Assembly (NCBI RefSeq): GCF_000265465.1
Contig: NC_018016.1
Coordinates: 2,098,001 to 2,162,000 of the forward strand
Origin: Ornithobacterium rhinotracheale DSM 15997
GTDB lineage: Bacteria > Bacteroidota > Bacteroidia > Flavobacteriales > Weeksellaceae
Length of the DNA: 64,000 bases
Direction of reading: 5' to 3'
The position numbers were made by a program, and so were the translations under genes. Of the stretch, positions 16,001 through 25,652 are shown one piece after another (the stretch's first letter is position 1; each line of letters begins with the position of its first letter). The notes beneath the pieces were generated by a model. The model did no database searches, was not told where the DNA came from, and was given only the letters and a program-made list of their open reading frames with translations.

Positions 16001-18133
16001 ATGTATAAAAAGTTATTCAGTTTAGTCAGTGTAGCCGCTTCATTATTAGCTACCGCGCAACAGAAAACGCAGGACACTATTGCCTTGTCAAGTGTACATG
16101 CCGTTGCGAAATTACCGATTACCAAGGAAGTTATAAGCAAAAAACAACTTCAGAAAAAGAATTTAGGGCAGGATATGCCCATATTGCTTAAAAATGCAAC
16201 GGCAGTAATCAGCACCTCTGATGCGGGAACAGGTGTGGGATACACGGGAATGAGAATCAGAGGAATTTCTGCAGACCAAGTGAATGTAACCTTTAACGGG
16301 GTACCCGTAAACGATAGCGAATCGCAAGGCGTGTTTTGGGTAGATTTCCCAGATGTTTCATCATCTACCGATGCTGTAGTTATCCAGCGTGGGGTAGGCA
16401 CTTCTTCTAACGGTGCCGCTTCGTTTGGAGGAAGCATCAACCTTGATACCAATCGCCGTAGAACTCAAGCTTTTGGCGAATTAATGGGGGCTTATGGAAG
16501 CTTCAACACCCAAAAATATATGCTGAGTGCAGGCACAGGAGATGTAGCCAATCAAAAATTGAATTTTGATGTGCGTGGCTCTTATATAAAGTCTGACGGA
16601 TACCGTGATAGAGCGTCGGCAGATCTTTATTCCGTAGGCTTCAATGCGAGATATATGCCTTCTGCCAATACAGAAATCCATTTATTAAACATTTTTGGGC
16701 ACGAGAAAACTTACCAAGCTTGGAAAGGAATTACTAAAAAACAGGAGGAAAAATATGGAAGAACATATAATCCCAATGGAGCTATTTTCAATAATGATTC
16801 TTCGATAAGTTATTACGACAATCAAGTGGATAATTATGACCAAAACCACACACATTTATATTGGAATCAGAAATACGAAAATGGCTGGAAATCTAGATTT
16901 ACAGCACATTACACGAGAGGGAAAGGTTATTACGAAAGTTATTATCAAGGAGTTGAACTCTTGTCATATAAAATTGATTATATAGGAAATAAAAATAATG
17001 ATGTAGTGAGTAGAGAATGGCTTGATAATCATTTTTATGGCGGAATCTTCAATGTGGAGAATACTCAATTGGGCAATACTCAATTATATGCTGGCGTGGC
17101 AGCCAATAAATATGTGGGCGATCACTATGGAGAAATTATCAAAGTAATTAAGCACCCAGAATACAAGCAAAACGGCTACTATTACGAAAACGAAGCCAAC
17201 AAAGTTGAAATTTCAGGATTTGTGAAATTCTTGCAAAAGATAGGAAAAGTTGATTTGTTTGGAGATGTTCAGATCCGAAACATTAACTATGATGGAAAAT
17301 ATAAAAATGGAGGAGAAAACGATGCAGAAGACTTCCGTCCGTTTGATAAAAACTATAATTTCTTGAATCCAAAAGCAGGGATTACTTATAATATCAATAA
17401 TTTTGAAAATGTGTATTTCTCGTATGGATTAACGCACCGTGAGCCTAAAAGAGCCGATATTTTAAACGCAATTGATGAAGGTACAGAAATTAAACCAGAA
17501 ACTTTACACGATTTTGAATTAGGATATAGAATCGAAAAACCTTATTTGAACTTAGGCGTAAATGCTTACTACATGAGATACAAAGATCAATTGGTGCTTT
17601 CAGGAAAATTAAACCAAGTAGGTGCTGCAATCAAAGAAAATGTGGGCGATAGCTACCGTGCGGGCTTGGAACTAGATTTTAAAACACCGATTGTGTATAA
17701 GCAATTAAATTTCTTCGGGAATTTGGCTTGGAGCGTAAATAAAAATATAGATTACAAAGAAACCGTGAATAAAAAAGTGAAAAACTTTGGTACCACCACC
17801 ATTTCTTTCTCACCTAATATTGTGAGCTCCGTAGGTTTGGAATTTACACCAGTAAAGGATTTAAACGTTACTTTCGTGAACAAATATGTGTCTGAACAAT
17901 ATGTGACCAATACACAAAATGAAAACTTAAAGCTAGATGCTTACAATGTTTCAGACCTTTCTGCCAATTATACATTCAAATTACAGGGAAGAAAAAGCAT
18001 TGAAGTAATGGCATTGATAAATAATATTTTCAATGAAAAATACGCGTCAAATGGTAGTAATAAAAAAGGTAATTTGAGATACTACCCACAAGCAGGCACC
18101 AACTTCTTGGCGGGACTAAAATTGAAATTCTAA
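16001..18133 (+). CDS. TonB-dependent receptor, predicted thiamin/thiamin-precursor uptake
   Basis: From the ATG at 16001 the product has a clear signal peptide (MYKKLFSLVSVAASLLATAQ) and 710 residues. A TTG at 15956 would add 15 unlikely residues. A plug domain follows (QDMPILLKNATAVISTSDAG; MRIRGISADQVNVTFNGVPVND; GTSSNGAASFGGSINLDT) and then a barrel ending in aromatic F (FLAGLKLKF). There is no carboxypeptidase-like N-terminal extension, so it is not a SusC-type protein. The TPP riboswitch upstream makes thiamin or a precursor the likely substrate. It would import it across the outer membrane using TonB/ExbBD energy. Confidence 0.9.
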   Translation: MYKKLFSLVSVAASLLATAQQKTQDTIALSSVHAVAKLPITKEVISKKQLQKKNLGQDMPILLKNATAVISTSDAGTGVGYTGMRIRGISADQVNVTFNGVPVNDSESQGVFWVDFPDVSSSTDAVVIQRGVGTSSNGAASFGGSINLDTNRRRTQAFGELMGAYGSFNTQKYMLSAGTGDVANQKLNFDVRGSYIKSDGYRDRASADLYSVGFNARYMPSANTEIHLLNIFGHEKTYQAWKGITKKQEEKYGRTYNPNGAIFNNDSSISYYDNQVDNYDQNHTHLYWNQKYENGWKSRFTAHYTRGKGYYESYYQGVELLSYKIDYIGNKNNDVVSREWLDNHFYGGIFNVENTQLGNTQLYAGVAANKYVGDHYGEIIKVIKHPEYKQNGYYYENEANKVEISGFVKFLQKIGKVDLFGDVQIRNINYDGKYKNGGENDAEDFRPFDKNYNFLNPKAGITYNINNFENVYFSYGLTHREPKRADILNAIDEGTEIKPETLHDFELGYRIEKPYLNLGVNAYYMRYKDQLVLSGKLNQVGAAIKENVGDSYRAGLELDFKTPIVYKQLNFFGNLAWSVNKNIDYKETVNKKVKNFGTTTISFSPNIVSSVGLEFTPVKDLNVTFVNKYVSEQYVTNTQNENLKLDAYNVSDLSANYTFKLQGRKSIEVMALINNIFNEKYASNGSNKKGNLRYYPQAGTNFLAGLKLKF

Positions 18134-18162
18134 TTATTCATTCTTTTTTTTATGTTGTAATG

Positions 18163-18198
18163 AAAGCCGTGAAAGAGGAAACTCGCACGGCTTTTTTT
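18163..18198 (+). terminator. Terminator of the TonB receptor gene
   Basis: AAAGCCGTG pairs with CACGGCTTT around a 14-base loop, followed by seven T. Confidence 0.75.
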
Positions 18199-18222
18199 AT
18201 GGCTTGAATGAATTTAAAATAA

Positions 18223-18648
18223 TTAATATTCAAAAATTTCTCTACCCGAAAAATGGAATTTAGCCTCAATTTCAGCATTTTCATTGCTGTCGGCACCATG
18301 CACAGCATTTGCCTGTTTGGAATCCGCATATTTCTTGCGCAGCGTTCCTTCCTCGGCTTCGGCAGGATCCGTTGCACCGATTAATTTTCGGTAATCTGCC
18401 ACGGCATTTTCTTTCTCTAAAACAGCGGCTACAATAGGTCCCGAAATCATGAAATTCACCAAATCATCAAAAAACGGACGATCTTTGTGCACAGCATAAA
18501 AATGTTGCGCATCAGCACGGCTCAGTTGCGTAAGTTTCATTGCACGGATTTTAAAACCTGCATTCACTATATCGTTTAAAATCGCCCCGATGTATCCCTT
18601 TTTTACTGCATTGGGCTTAATCATTGTAAAGGTAAGATTGTTTTGCAT
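18223..18648 (-). CDS. ndk: Nucleoside-diphosphate kinase
   Basis: A 141-residue NDK of usual length. [10 protein letters not shown] near the start and [24 protein letters not shown] are family hallmarks. The phosphorylated histidine is H117 in NAVHGADS, and the [17 protein letters not shown] segment binds nucleotide. It exchanges the terminal phosphate between nucleoside triphosphates and diphosphates in the cytoplasm. It appears monocistronic, converging on the TonB receptor gene. Confidence 0.96.
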   Translation of the reverse strand: MQNNLTFTMIKPNAVKKGYIGAILNDIVNAGFKIRAMKLTQLSRADAQHFYAVHKDRPFFDDLVNFMISGPIVAAVLEKENAVADYRKLIGATDPAEAEEGTLRKKYADSKQANAVHGADSNENAEIEAKFHFSGREIFEY

Positions 18649-18768
18649 GTGTTTGAATTTTTAGTTTTAAAAATAAATCTTTTGCCTAAAGATAGAAATA
18701 AATATTAAAGAATCAATAAGTTGATGTCAGATTTTAGCCCAATTGAGTTTTTTAGAGAAACAAAAAAT

Positions 18769-18801
18769 AAGGGCAATTCAATATTTTTTTGAATTGCCCT
18801 T
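18769..18801 (-). terminator. Terminator of the nhaC-type gene
   Basis: A 12-base stem (AAGGGCAATTCA and complement) around a 9-base loop. On the minus strand it is followed by TTATTTTTTG just after the antiporter gene. Confidence 0.75.
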
Positions 18802-18808
18802 TTGGTTT

Positions 18809-20104
18809 TTATGCCGTTTGCGTTTCAGACTTTTTAGAAATAAAGACTAAATAAACGCTCGTGACGATGAATAAAAATAACAAATACCACACATTTTGAA
18901 TCAAGTCGAAATAGCTAAAATCTTTGCTTAAGCTCAGAATCAATAAAACTTGTGCCCCATAAGGAATAATCCCTTGAATGATACAGCTATAAATATCCAT
19001 GAACGAAGCCAATTTTTTAGCATTTAAATGATAAGTGTCTCTAAGTTTTTGCACCAATGGGCTAGAAATAATGATGGAAACGGTGTTGTTTGCCACGGCA
19101 ACATCTACCACAGAAACGAGCGTTGCCACCACGCCATAGGCTCTTTTTCGATTGATGAATTTTTCAACGCTGTTGAGCAAATATTTTAATCCGCCCTCTT
19201 TGTTTACCATGTGACCAAGTCCCCCGATCAACAAGGAGAGGATAAAAATTTCGTTCATATTAGCAAAACCAGCATAAATGTTTTTGGTAAAAGAAATCAC
19301 CGTAAAATAATCAAAATACAGCCCAATTGCCCCCGCAGCAATAATTCCGAGTACCAGTGCTCCAAATACATGCATGCCACTGGCTGCCAAAATAATCACG
19401 ATTGCATAGGGCAATACATTGATGAAATCTACATAATTCACGGCTAATTCCTGCCCTTCGATTTGGATATTTTTACCCAAAAAGTAGAAAACAACGATGC
19501 TACATAGTGCCGCAGGAATGGCTAATTTTAGATTTTCCTTCATTTTATCTGCCATAGAGCATTCCATGCTTTGGGTAGCGGCAATTGTGGTGTCCGAAAC
19601 CACAGATAGATTGTCTCCAAACATAGCTCCGCATAATAGGGAGCCCGCTAATATTGCAGGTTCGGCATCGGTTTGGGCGGCAAATCCTAAAGTAGTTCCG
19701 CCAAGTGCTGCAATGGCTCCCATCGAAGTGCCCGTGGCAGTGGCTACAATTGCAGAAATAATGAAAATTCCCACATACAGCCAGCCCGATGGCAAGGTGT
19801 GCAATGTTAAATTCACCACAGAATTAAGTGCGCCGATTTCGCTAGTAATTTGCGTGAAAGCACCTGCTAGCAAATAGATTAAACACATCGTGATGATGTT
19901 GCTGTTTCCGCAGCCCTCTACAAATACGGCTACTTTTTCCTTAAAATTGCCTTTGAATAAAAGTAAGGCAGTAATTACGCCCACTACCGCAGGAATGGGT
20001 GCAGGAATGGCGTAAAAATCTTCTAAAATGATACCGCTCCCTAAGAATAGTGTAATAAACACAATAAATGGAATGAGCGATGTCCAGCTAAGCTTTTGTT
20101 TCAT
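18809..20104 (-). CDS. nhaC: NhaC family Na+/H+ antiporter
   Basis: A 431-residue polytopic membrane protein with about eleven hydrophobic segments. ATGTSMGAIAALGGT, GSLLCGAMFGDNLSVVSDTTIAAT and VVDVAVANNTVSIIISSPL are the conserved NhaC stretches, with charged or polar residues in membrane helices suited to cation exchange. Some relatives exchange malate/lactate or amino acids instead, so the ion is inferred. It lies 44 bases after uvrA on the same strand. Its leader holds three copies of TAGGTTT. Confidence 0.85.
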   Translation of the reverse strand: MKQKLSWTSLIPFIVFITLFLGSGIILEDFYAIPAPIPAVVGVITALLLFKGNFKEKVAVFVEGCGNSNIITMCLIYLLAGAFTQITSEIGALNSVVNLTLHTLPSGWLYVGIFIISAIVATATGTSMGAIAALGGTTLGFAAQTDAEPAILAGSLLCGAMFGDNLSVVSDTTIAATQSMECSMADKMKENLKLAIPAALCSIVVFYFLGKNIQIEGQELAVNYVDFINVLPYAIVIILAASGMHVFGALVLGIIAAGAIGLYFDYFTVISFTKNIYAGFANMNEIFILSLLIGGLGHMVNKEGGLKYLLNSVEKFINRKRAYGVVATLVSVVDVAVANNTVSIIISSPLVQKLRDTYHLNAKKLASFMDIYSCIIQGIIPYGAQVLLILSLSKDFSYFDLIQNVWYLLFLFIVTSVYLVFISKKSETQTA

Positions 20105-20148
20105 AAAAGTTAATAGGTTTTGGTTTATAAATAGGTTTTAAATTAGGT

Positions 20149-22950
20149 TTAAAGTTTATCTAAAAGATATTTGGCGGTGTAGCTTCGATCCGAGTGAATG
20201 ATCTCTTCTGGCGTACCTGCGGCTACGATTTCTCCTCCTTTTTTGCCTCCTTCAGGACCAAGGTCTAGAATATAATCGGCACATTTTATAATATCGGGGT
20301 GGTGTTCAATCACCCAGACGCTGTGCCCATTATCAATGAGTGCGCGTAGCGATTTCATCAGCTTATTGATGTCGTGAAAATGCAATCCCGTAGATGGCTC
20401 GTCAAAAATGAAAAGGGTGTTCTTGGCAGCCGTTCCCTTAATCAAGAAAGAAGCTAGTTTAATACGCTGAGCCTCACCTCCAGAGAGCGTGCTGCTTGAT
20501 TGCCCAAGTTGCACATAGCCCAGCCCCACATCTTGCAGACTTTGTAGTTTTTCGGCGATTTTTTCTTCGCCGTGCTCGCTGAAGAAAATAATGGCATCAT
20601 CTACCGTTAAATTCAGTACATCGCTGATGTTTTTTCCATGGAATTTTACTTCCAAAATCGAATCTTTAAAGCGTTTTCCATGGCATTGCTCACATTCTAA
20701 ATTTACATCTGCCATAAACTGCATTTCGATGGTAATACTTCCTTCGCCTTGGCAATGGTCGCATCGTCCGCCATCTACATTAAACGAGAAATGCTTGGCT
20801 TGGTATCCACGCAATTTGCTTAATTTTTGATTGGCAAAAAGTTTTCTTATGTCATCATAAGCCTTGATGTAAGTTACAGGATTGGAGCGAGAAGATTTCC
20901 CAATCGGGTTTTGATCTATGTATTCAAGGGCTTTAACTTTGCTTAAATCGCCTCTTATGGATTCAAAATCTCCGAGTTTGCTCCCGTAAATTTCCAATTC
21001 TCGTTCAATGGCTGGTATGAAAATAGATTTCAATAAAGTACTTTTGCCTGAGCCACTTACGCCTGTAATCACGGCTAGGCTATTAAGTGGTAATTTAGCC
21101 GAAATGTTTTTTAAATTATTTTCTCGTGCACCCGTTACTTCGATGTAGTTTCTCATCGGGATTCGGGTTTGTGGCACTTTTATTTCTCGTTCCCCGTTGA
21201 GGTATTGAGCCGTAAGCGTTTTAGATTTTAGCAATTCGGGATAGGTGCCCGCAAAAACTACCTCGCCTCCGTGAGTTCCTGCTTCAGGACCTATATCGAT
21301 GATGTAGTCGGCAGCTTTCATCACATCCTCATCATGTTCCACCACAATCACGGTATTGCCTAAATCTCTCAATTTTTTCAGTACAGAAATTAAGTTTTCG
21401 GTGTCGCGTGAGTGCAAACCTATGGAAGGCTCGTCAAGAATGTACATACTGCCCACCAAGCTACTTCCGAGTGATGTTGCTAAGTTGATGCGCTGTGATT
21501 CCCCACCAGAAAGTGTGTTGGAATTTCGGTTTAAACTTAAATAGCCTAAACCAACATCTAGTAGGAAACTGATTCGGTTGTTGATTTCCAAAAGTAAGCG
21601 TTTTGCCACTTTTTCTTGGTAAGGCGATAGTTCTAATTGATTGAAAAATTCGCCCAATTCATTCAGCGGTAAATTCACCAAATCATTAATCGATTTGCCC
21701 CCGATTTTCACCCAATTGGTTTCTTCGCGCAAGCGTTTTCCTTTGCAAGTAGGGCAAGTAGTCTTGCCACGGTAGCGAGAAAGCATCACACGATATTGAA
21801 TTTTGTAGGTGTTTTCTTCCAGCATTTGGAAGAAATGATTAATGCTAGCTGAATTTTTATTTTTCCCTTCCCAGAGTAGTTTTTTCTGCTCTTCGGTCAG
21901 TTCAAAATAAGGTTTATGAATCGGAAAACCAGAATCTGCCGTTTCTTTGATAAATTGATTTTTCCACTCGCTCATTTTTTCGCCACGCCAAGCGACTACG
22001 GCATCTTCGTAAATGGATAAATTTTTATTCGGAACGACTAAATTTTCGTCAATTCCCATCACCTTGCCATATCCCTCACAAGTAGGGCAAGCACCCAGTG
22101 GATTGTTGAAACTAAAGAAATGTAGACTTGGCTCGATAAATGAAATTCCGTCTAATTCAAAACGATTAGAAAATGATTTAATTTCTTTTTTTTCAGGGAT
22201 TTTCACCATCATTTCGCCATGCCCTTCATAGAACGCAGTCTGCACCGAATCGCTCAATCGGTGATAAAAATCTTCATCATTCTGCGTATTTACTCGATCG
22301 ATGACTAAACTGATTTCGGTGCCCTCTGGTGGCTCAAAATTAAAATCAATTAAATCCTGAATTTTTTGAGTTTGGTCGCCAATTTCTAAACGGGCAAAAC
22401 CTTGTTTTTGTAGAATATCTAAACTTTCTTGAAATGAGCGAGATTCATCTGTCTTGATGAATGGTGCAAGAATGCTTAAATTCGTATTTTCGGGTAATTT
22501 TTTAATATAATCAATAACATCGCTTACGGTATCTTTGCTCACCTTTTCGCCCGAAATAGGAGAGAAAGTTTCCCCGATGCGTGCATACAGAAGTTTTAGA
22601 TAATCATAAATTTCGGTAGTGGTGCCCACCGTTGAGCGTGGATTGGTAGAGTTTACCTTTTGCTGAATGGCTATGGCAGGGGCGATTCCCTTGATGTTAT
22701 CGACTTGAGGTTTGTCCAATCGACCTAAAAACTGGCGCGCGTAGGCAGAAAGGCTCTCTACATAGCGACGCTGCCCCTCGGCGTAAAGCGTATCGAAGGC
22801 TAAAGTGGATTTTCCCGAGCCCGAAAGTCCTGTGATTACCACCAATTTGTTTTTGGGAATCGTGAGATTTATATTTTTTAAATTATGAAGTTTGGCTCCA
22901 ATAATTTGAATTTCGGTTTTAGGATTAAAATCTTTTTTAGTTTTGGTCAT
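20149..22950 (-). CDS. uvrA: Excinuclease ABC subunit A
   Basis: The 933-residue UvrA is full length. Both ATPase halves are present: Walker A GLSGSGKST near residue 38 and GVSGSGKST near 630, with signatures NTLSGGESQRI and STLSGGEAQRI. Zinc-binding cysteines appear as CPTCEGYG, CPTCKGKR and CDHCQGEGS ... CEQCHGKR. It is the damage-recognition ATPase of nucleotide excision repair, working with UvrB and UvrC, which are not in this window. Confidence 0.98.
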   Translation of the reverse strand: MTKTKKDFNPKTEIQIIGAKLHNLKNINLTIPKNKLVVITGLSGSGKSTLAFDTLYAEGQRRYVESLSAYARQFLGRLDKPQVDNIKGIAPAIAIQQKVNSTNPRSTVGTTTEIYDYLKLLYARIGETFSPISGEKVSKDTVSDVIDYIKKLPENTNLSILAPFIKTDESRSFQESLDILQKQGFARLEIGDQTQKIQDLIDFNFEPPEGTEISLVIDRVNTQNDEDFYHRLSDSVQTAFYEGHGEMMVKIPEKKEIKSFSNRFELDGISFIEPSLHFFSFNNPLGACPTCEGYGKVMGIDENLVVPNKNLSIYEDAVVAWRGEKMSEWKNQFIKETADSGFPIHKPYFELTEEQKKLLWEGKNKNSASINHFFQMLEENTYKIQYRVMLSRYRGKTTCPTCKGKRLREETNWVKIGGKSINDLVNLPLNELGEFFNQLELSPYQEKVAKRLLLEINNRISFLLDVGLGYLSLNRNSNTLSGGESQRINLATSLGSSLVGSMYILDEPSIGLHSRDTENLISVLKKLRDLGNTVIVVEHDEDVMKAADYIIDIGPEAGTHGGEVVFAGTYPELLKSKTLTAQYLNGEREIKVPQTRIPMRNYIEVTGARENNLKNISAKLPLNSLAVITGVSGSGKSTLLKSIFIPAIERELEIYGSKLGDFESIRGDLSKVKALEYIDQNPIGKSSRSNPVTYIKAYDDIRKLFANQKLSKLRGYQAKHFSFNVDGGRCDHCQGEGSITIEMQFMADVNLECEQCHGKRFKDSILEVKFHGKNISDVLNLTVDDAIIFFSEHGEEKIAEKLQSLQDVGLGYVQLGQSSSTLSGGEAQRIKLASFLIKGTAAKNTLFIFDEPSTGLHFHDINKLMKSLRALIDNGHSVWVIEHHPDIIKCADYILDLGPEGGKKGGEIVAAGTPEEIIHSDRSYTAKYLLDKL

Positions 22951-22970
22951 AGGTTTTTGTAATAAGAAAA

Positions 22971-22978
22971 CAAAGTTA
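22971..22978 (-). promoter_or_regulatory. -7 element of uvrA
   Basis: TAACTTTG on the minus strand, 20 bases before the uvrA start. No TTTG box at the expected distance and no evident LexA-type palindrome. Confidence 0.45.
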
Positions 22979-22994
22979 CAAATTTTTGTATAAA

Positions 22995-23024
22995 AAAAGC
23001 CCTCCCGTGTGGGAGAGCTTTTAA
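22995..23024 (-). terminator. Terminator of galK
   Basis: A 12-base stem with one mismatch (AAAAGCCCTCCC against GGGAGAGCTTTT, GTGT loop). On the minus strand it is followed by T-rich sequence, ahead of uvrA. Confidence 0.7.
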
Positions 23025-23046
23025 TTATAAATGTTTAAATATTAAA

Positions 23047-24204
23047 TTATTTCAATTTTCTAGCACCGTTGCTGATGACTACATCGTAAACTTTTGGCTC
23101 ACGACCATATTTTTCTAAATAGGCTTTTTTAGCTTTTTCGATGAATTCGTCGTATAAATCTTCTTTTACCAAGTTGATTGTACAGCCACCAAAGCCACCG
23201 CCCATTACACGAGAACCAGTTACGCCACATTCTTTAGCCACATCGTTTAAGAAATCTAATTCCTCGCAGCTCACTTCGTAAAGTTTGCTCATGCCGTGGT
23301 GCGTTTTGTACATTCTGTCGCCCACAGTTTCGTAATCTCCTTTTTCCAACGCCTCGCACACATCAAGCACACGCTGAGTTTCTTCGATTACATATTCTGC
23401 ACGCTTGTAGTCTTCTTCAGAGATTTGGTCTTTTACTTCGTTAAGCATATCCATAGAAGCATCTCTCAAAAATTCCACTTCTGGATGATTTTTCTTAATC
23501 GCTTCGGCAGCACGCTCGCAAGATTCACGACGCTTGTTGTATGCAGAAGAAGCCAATTCGTGTTTTACGACAGTGTCTAGCAAAACTAAACGATAGCCAT
23601 GTGTATCCGGACTGAATGGGAAATATTCGTATTCCATAGATTTACAGTCAAGGCGCATCAAGTGTCCTTCTTTTCCAAAAACGGAAGCAAACTGATCCAT
23701 GATTCCACATTTCACGCCTACATAGTTGTGCTCTGTAGCTTGCCCGATTTTAGCCAATTCAAATTTATCAATACCAAGATTGAACATTTCGTTTAAGGCA
23801 AAAGCGTAAGTGCTTTCGAGTGCTGCAGATGATGACATACCTGCTCCTAGTGGCACATCTCCTGCAAAGGCAGTATCAAATCCCTCGATTTTTCCACCTC
23901 TTTTTTGAATTTCACGGCATACACCAAAAATATATTTAGCCCAGCTTTGGCTTGGAGCGTCTTCTTCATTTAAGCCAAATTCTGCACTTTCTTTTAAGTC
24001 TACTGAATAGGCACGCACTTTATCGGTACCGTTTTTCTTGATTTCAGCTATCATTCCTTTGTCGATAGCTCCTGGAAATACGAAACTTCCGTTGTAATCG
24101 GTATGCTCACCAATTAAGTTAATTCTACCTGGAGAGGCATAAACTTCGCCTTCAGTTCCGAACTTTTCTTTAAAAGTATTTCTTACAGTGTTTTCTAAAC
24201 TCAT
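23047..24204 (-). CDS. galK: Galactokinase
   Basis: A 385-residue GHMP kinase. It has the galactokinase signature GRINLIGEHTDYNG (26-39), the ATP loop PLGAGMSSSAALE (about 117-129) and the C-terminal GSRVMGGGFGGCTIN. It phosphorylates galactose at C1, the first step of the Leloir pathway. It lies downstream of the sugar transporter and galM on the same strand, but a terminator sits between, so it may have its own promoter or rely on read-through. No galT or galE is present in the window. Confidence 0.97.
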   Translation of the reverse strand: MSLENTVRNTFKEKFGTEGEVYASPGRINLIGEHTDYNGSFVFPGAIDKGMIAEIKKNGTDKVRAYSVDLKESAEFGLNEEDAPSQSWAKYIFGVCREIQKRGGKIEGFDTAFAGDVPLGAGMSSSAALESTYAFALNEMFNLGIDKFELAKIGQATEHNYVGVKCGIMDQFASVFGKEGHLMRLDCKSMEYEYFPFSPDTHGYRLVLLDTVVKHELASSAYNKRRESCERAAEAIKKNHPEVEFLRDASMDMLNEVKDQISEEDYKRAEYVIEETQRVLDVCEALEKGDYETVGDRMYKTHHGMSKLYEVSCEELDFLNDVAKECGVTGSRVMGGGFGGCTINLVKEDLYDEFIEKAKKAYLEKYGREPKVYDVVISNGARKLK

Positions 24205-24273
24205 ATGTTATTTATTTTATTGGGTTAAAATTTTGATGTATAAATGTAGGCATTTTTTGTGGATTAAAAAAAT

Positions 24274-24300
24274 AAAAGCCCCGAAATTTTCGGGGCTTTT
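24274..24300 (-). terminator. Terminator between the sugar transporter gene and galK
   Basis: A perfect 13-base stem (AAAAGCCCCGAAA and complement, minimal loop) flanked by A/T runs on both sides. It would reduce or stop transcription from the transporter gene into galK. Confidence 0.75.
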
Positions 24301-24319
24301 GTCATGTTTATAGTTGATT

Positions 24320-25636
24320 TTATTCTTCTACTGGAAGGCTTTCTGGGGCAATGTCTACAGGAATATCTGTATTTACATTTTTAGACCCGATCAATGCATA
24401 ATATAACAAGAATGCAAGACAAACTACAATTACCCAGTAGCTTTCGATGTAGCCAGATGAATCGGCAACAGCACCTTGGATAAGTGGAATGATACCACCA
24501 CCGCACACCATTACCATGAAGAATCCTGAGGCTGCCTCAGTATATCTTCCTAGACCTTCTACTGCAAGGTTGAAGATTCCTCCCCACATTACAGAAGTAC
24601 AAAGTCCGCAAAGTACCAAGAACATGATGCTAGTCGGGATTTGAACCATTCCAAATGAAATATCTGATTGGAACACAGGCATACTCACGGTGTGTTCTAC
24701 TGGGATAAAGATTGCCGCCAAAGTAAAGGCAATACCTAAAGCAGATACAAAAGTAAGCATAGTTTTACTTGAAACGCTACCACCTACAGCAGCTCCGATT
24801 AAACGACCTACTAACATTAAGAACCAGTAAGTACCTACTACAGATCCTGCAACAGTAGCTGTGTATAATAATTCACCTTCGCTGTTGGTTAAGCTAGTCA
24901 TGTATGGGTTGATGAAGTTTTGGATACCCACCTCGATACCTACATATAAGAAGATAGCAACAGCTCCTAAAGTAAAGTGACGGAATGAGAAAGGGCTGTG
25001 AGGTGCTTTCTCATTATTTTTAGTTACAGCTAAGCTTGGCTCTGGAATGTTTACAAAGAATAATACCAAGAATGCAGCAGCAAAAATACCCATTGCTAAA
25101 AATAACGCAGGATAAGCATTAGTTAAGTTTGCTTTTTCAACATTGCTACCGATAAAGTAACCTACCAAGATAGGAACGATGGTTGCCATCAAAGAGTTGA
25201 ATGATCCACCCACTTGGATTAATTGGTTTCCTTTGTTTCCGCCACCACCTAATTTGTTAAGCATTGGGTTTACCACGGTATTAAGCATACACATAGAGAA
25301 ACCTGCAACGAATGCACCAAGCAAATAAACTTCAAAACTTCCAAATTCACCAGACAAGAATTGGATTCCAGTACCTAAGAAACCTACTGCAATAGCGATA
25401 AGGGCAGTTTTTTTATAACCAATTTTTTGAAGTAACATACCCGCAGGATACCCCATAAAGGCATAAGCAATAAAGTTTGCAAAATACCCCAAGGTAGCCA
25501 TAAAGTTTGAAGCTCCAAATTGATTTTTTACGATGACACCCATTGGGTTTGCTAAACCTGTAACGAATGAAATCATACCAAATAGCGCAATCATCATGAT
25601 GATTGGCAACAAATAATTTTGTTTTTTCGTACTCAT
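24320..25636 (-). CDS. Sugar MFS transporter (glucose/galactose, FucP/GluP family)
   Basis: The 438-residue protein has twelve likely membrane helices. Family features include FVTGLANPMGVIVKNQF near the start, YFANFIAYAFMGYPAG, GFSMCMLNTVVNPMLNKLGG and WGGIFNLAVEGLGRYTEAASGFF. Members are proton-coupled importers of glucose, galactose or fucose. Its place between galM and galK makes galactose the likely substrate. It follows galM by 16 bases and is probably co-transcribed with it. Confidence 0.9.
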   Translation of the reverse strand: MSTKKQNYLLPIIMMIALFGMISFVTGLANPMGVIVKNQFGASNFMATLGYFANFIAYAFMGYPAGMLLQKIGYKKTALIAIAVGFLGTGIQFLSGEFGSFEVYLLGAFVAGFSMCMLNTVVNPMLNKLGGGGNKGNQLIQVGGSFNSLMATIVPILVGYFIGSNVEKANLTNAYPALFLAMGIFAAAFLVLFFVNIPEPSLAVTKNNEKAPHSPFSFRHFTLGAVAIFLYVGIEVGIQNFINPYMTSLTNSEGELLYTATVAGSVVGTYWFLMLVGRLIGAAVGGSVSSKTMLTFVSALGIAFTLAAIFIPVEHTVSMPVFQSDISFGMVQIPTSIMFLVLCGLCTSVMWGGIFNLAVEGLGRYTEAASGFFMVMVCGGGIIPLIQGAVADSSGYIESYWVIVVCLAFLLYYALIGSKNVNTDIPVDIAPESLPVEE

Positions 25637-25652
25637 ATGTTTTATGTTTTTA

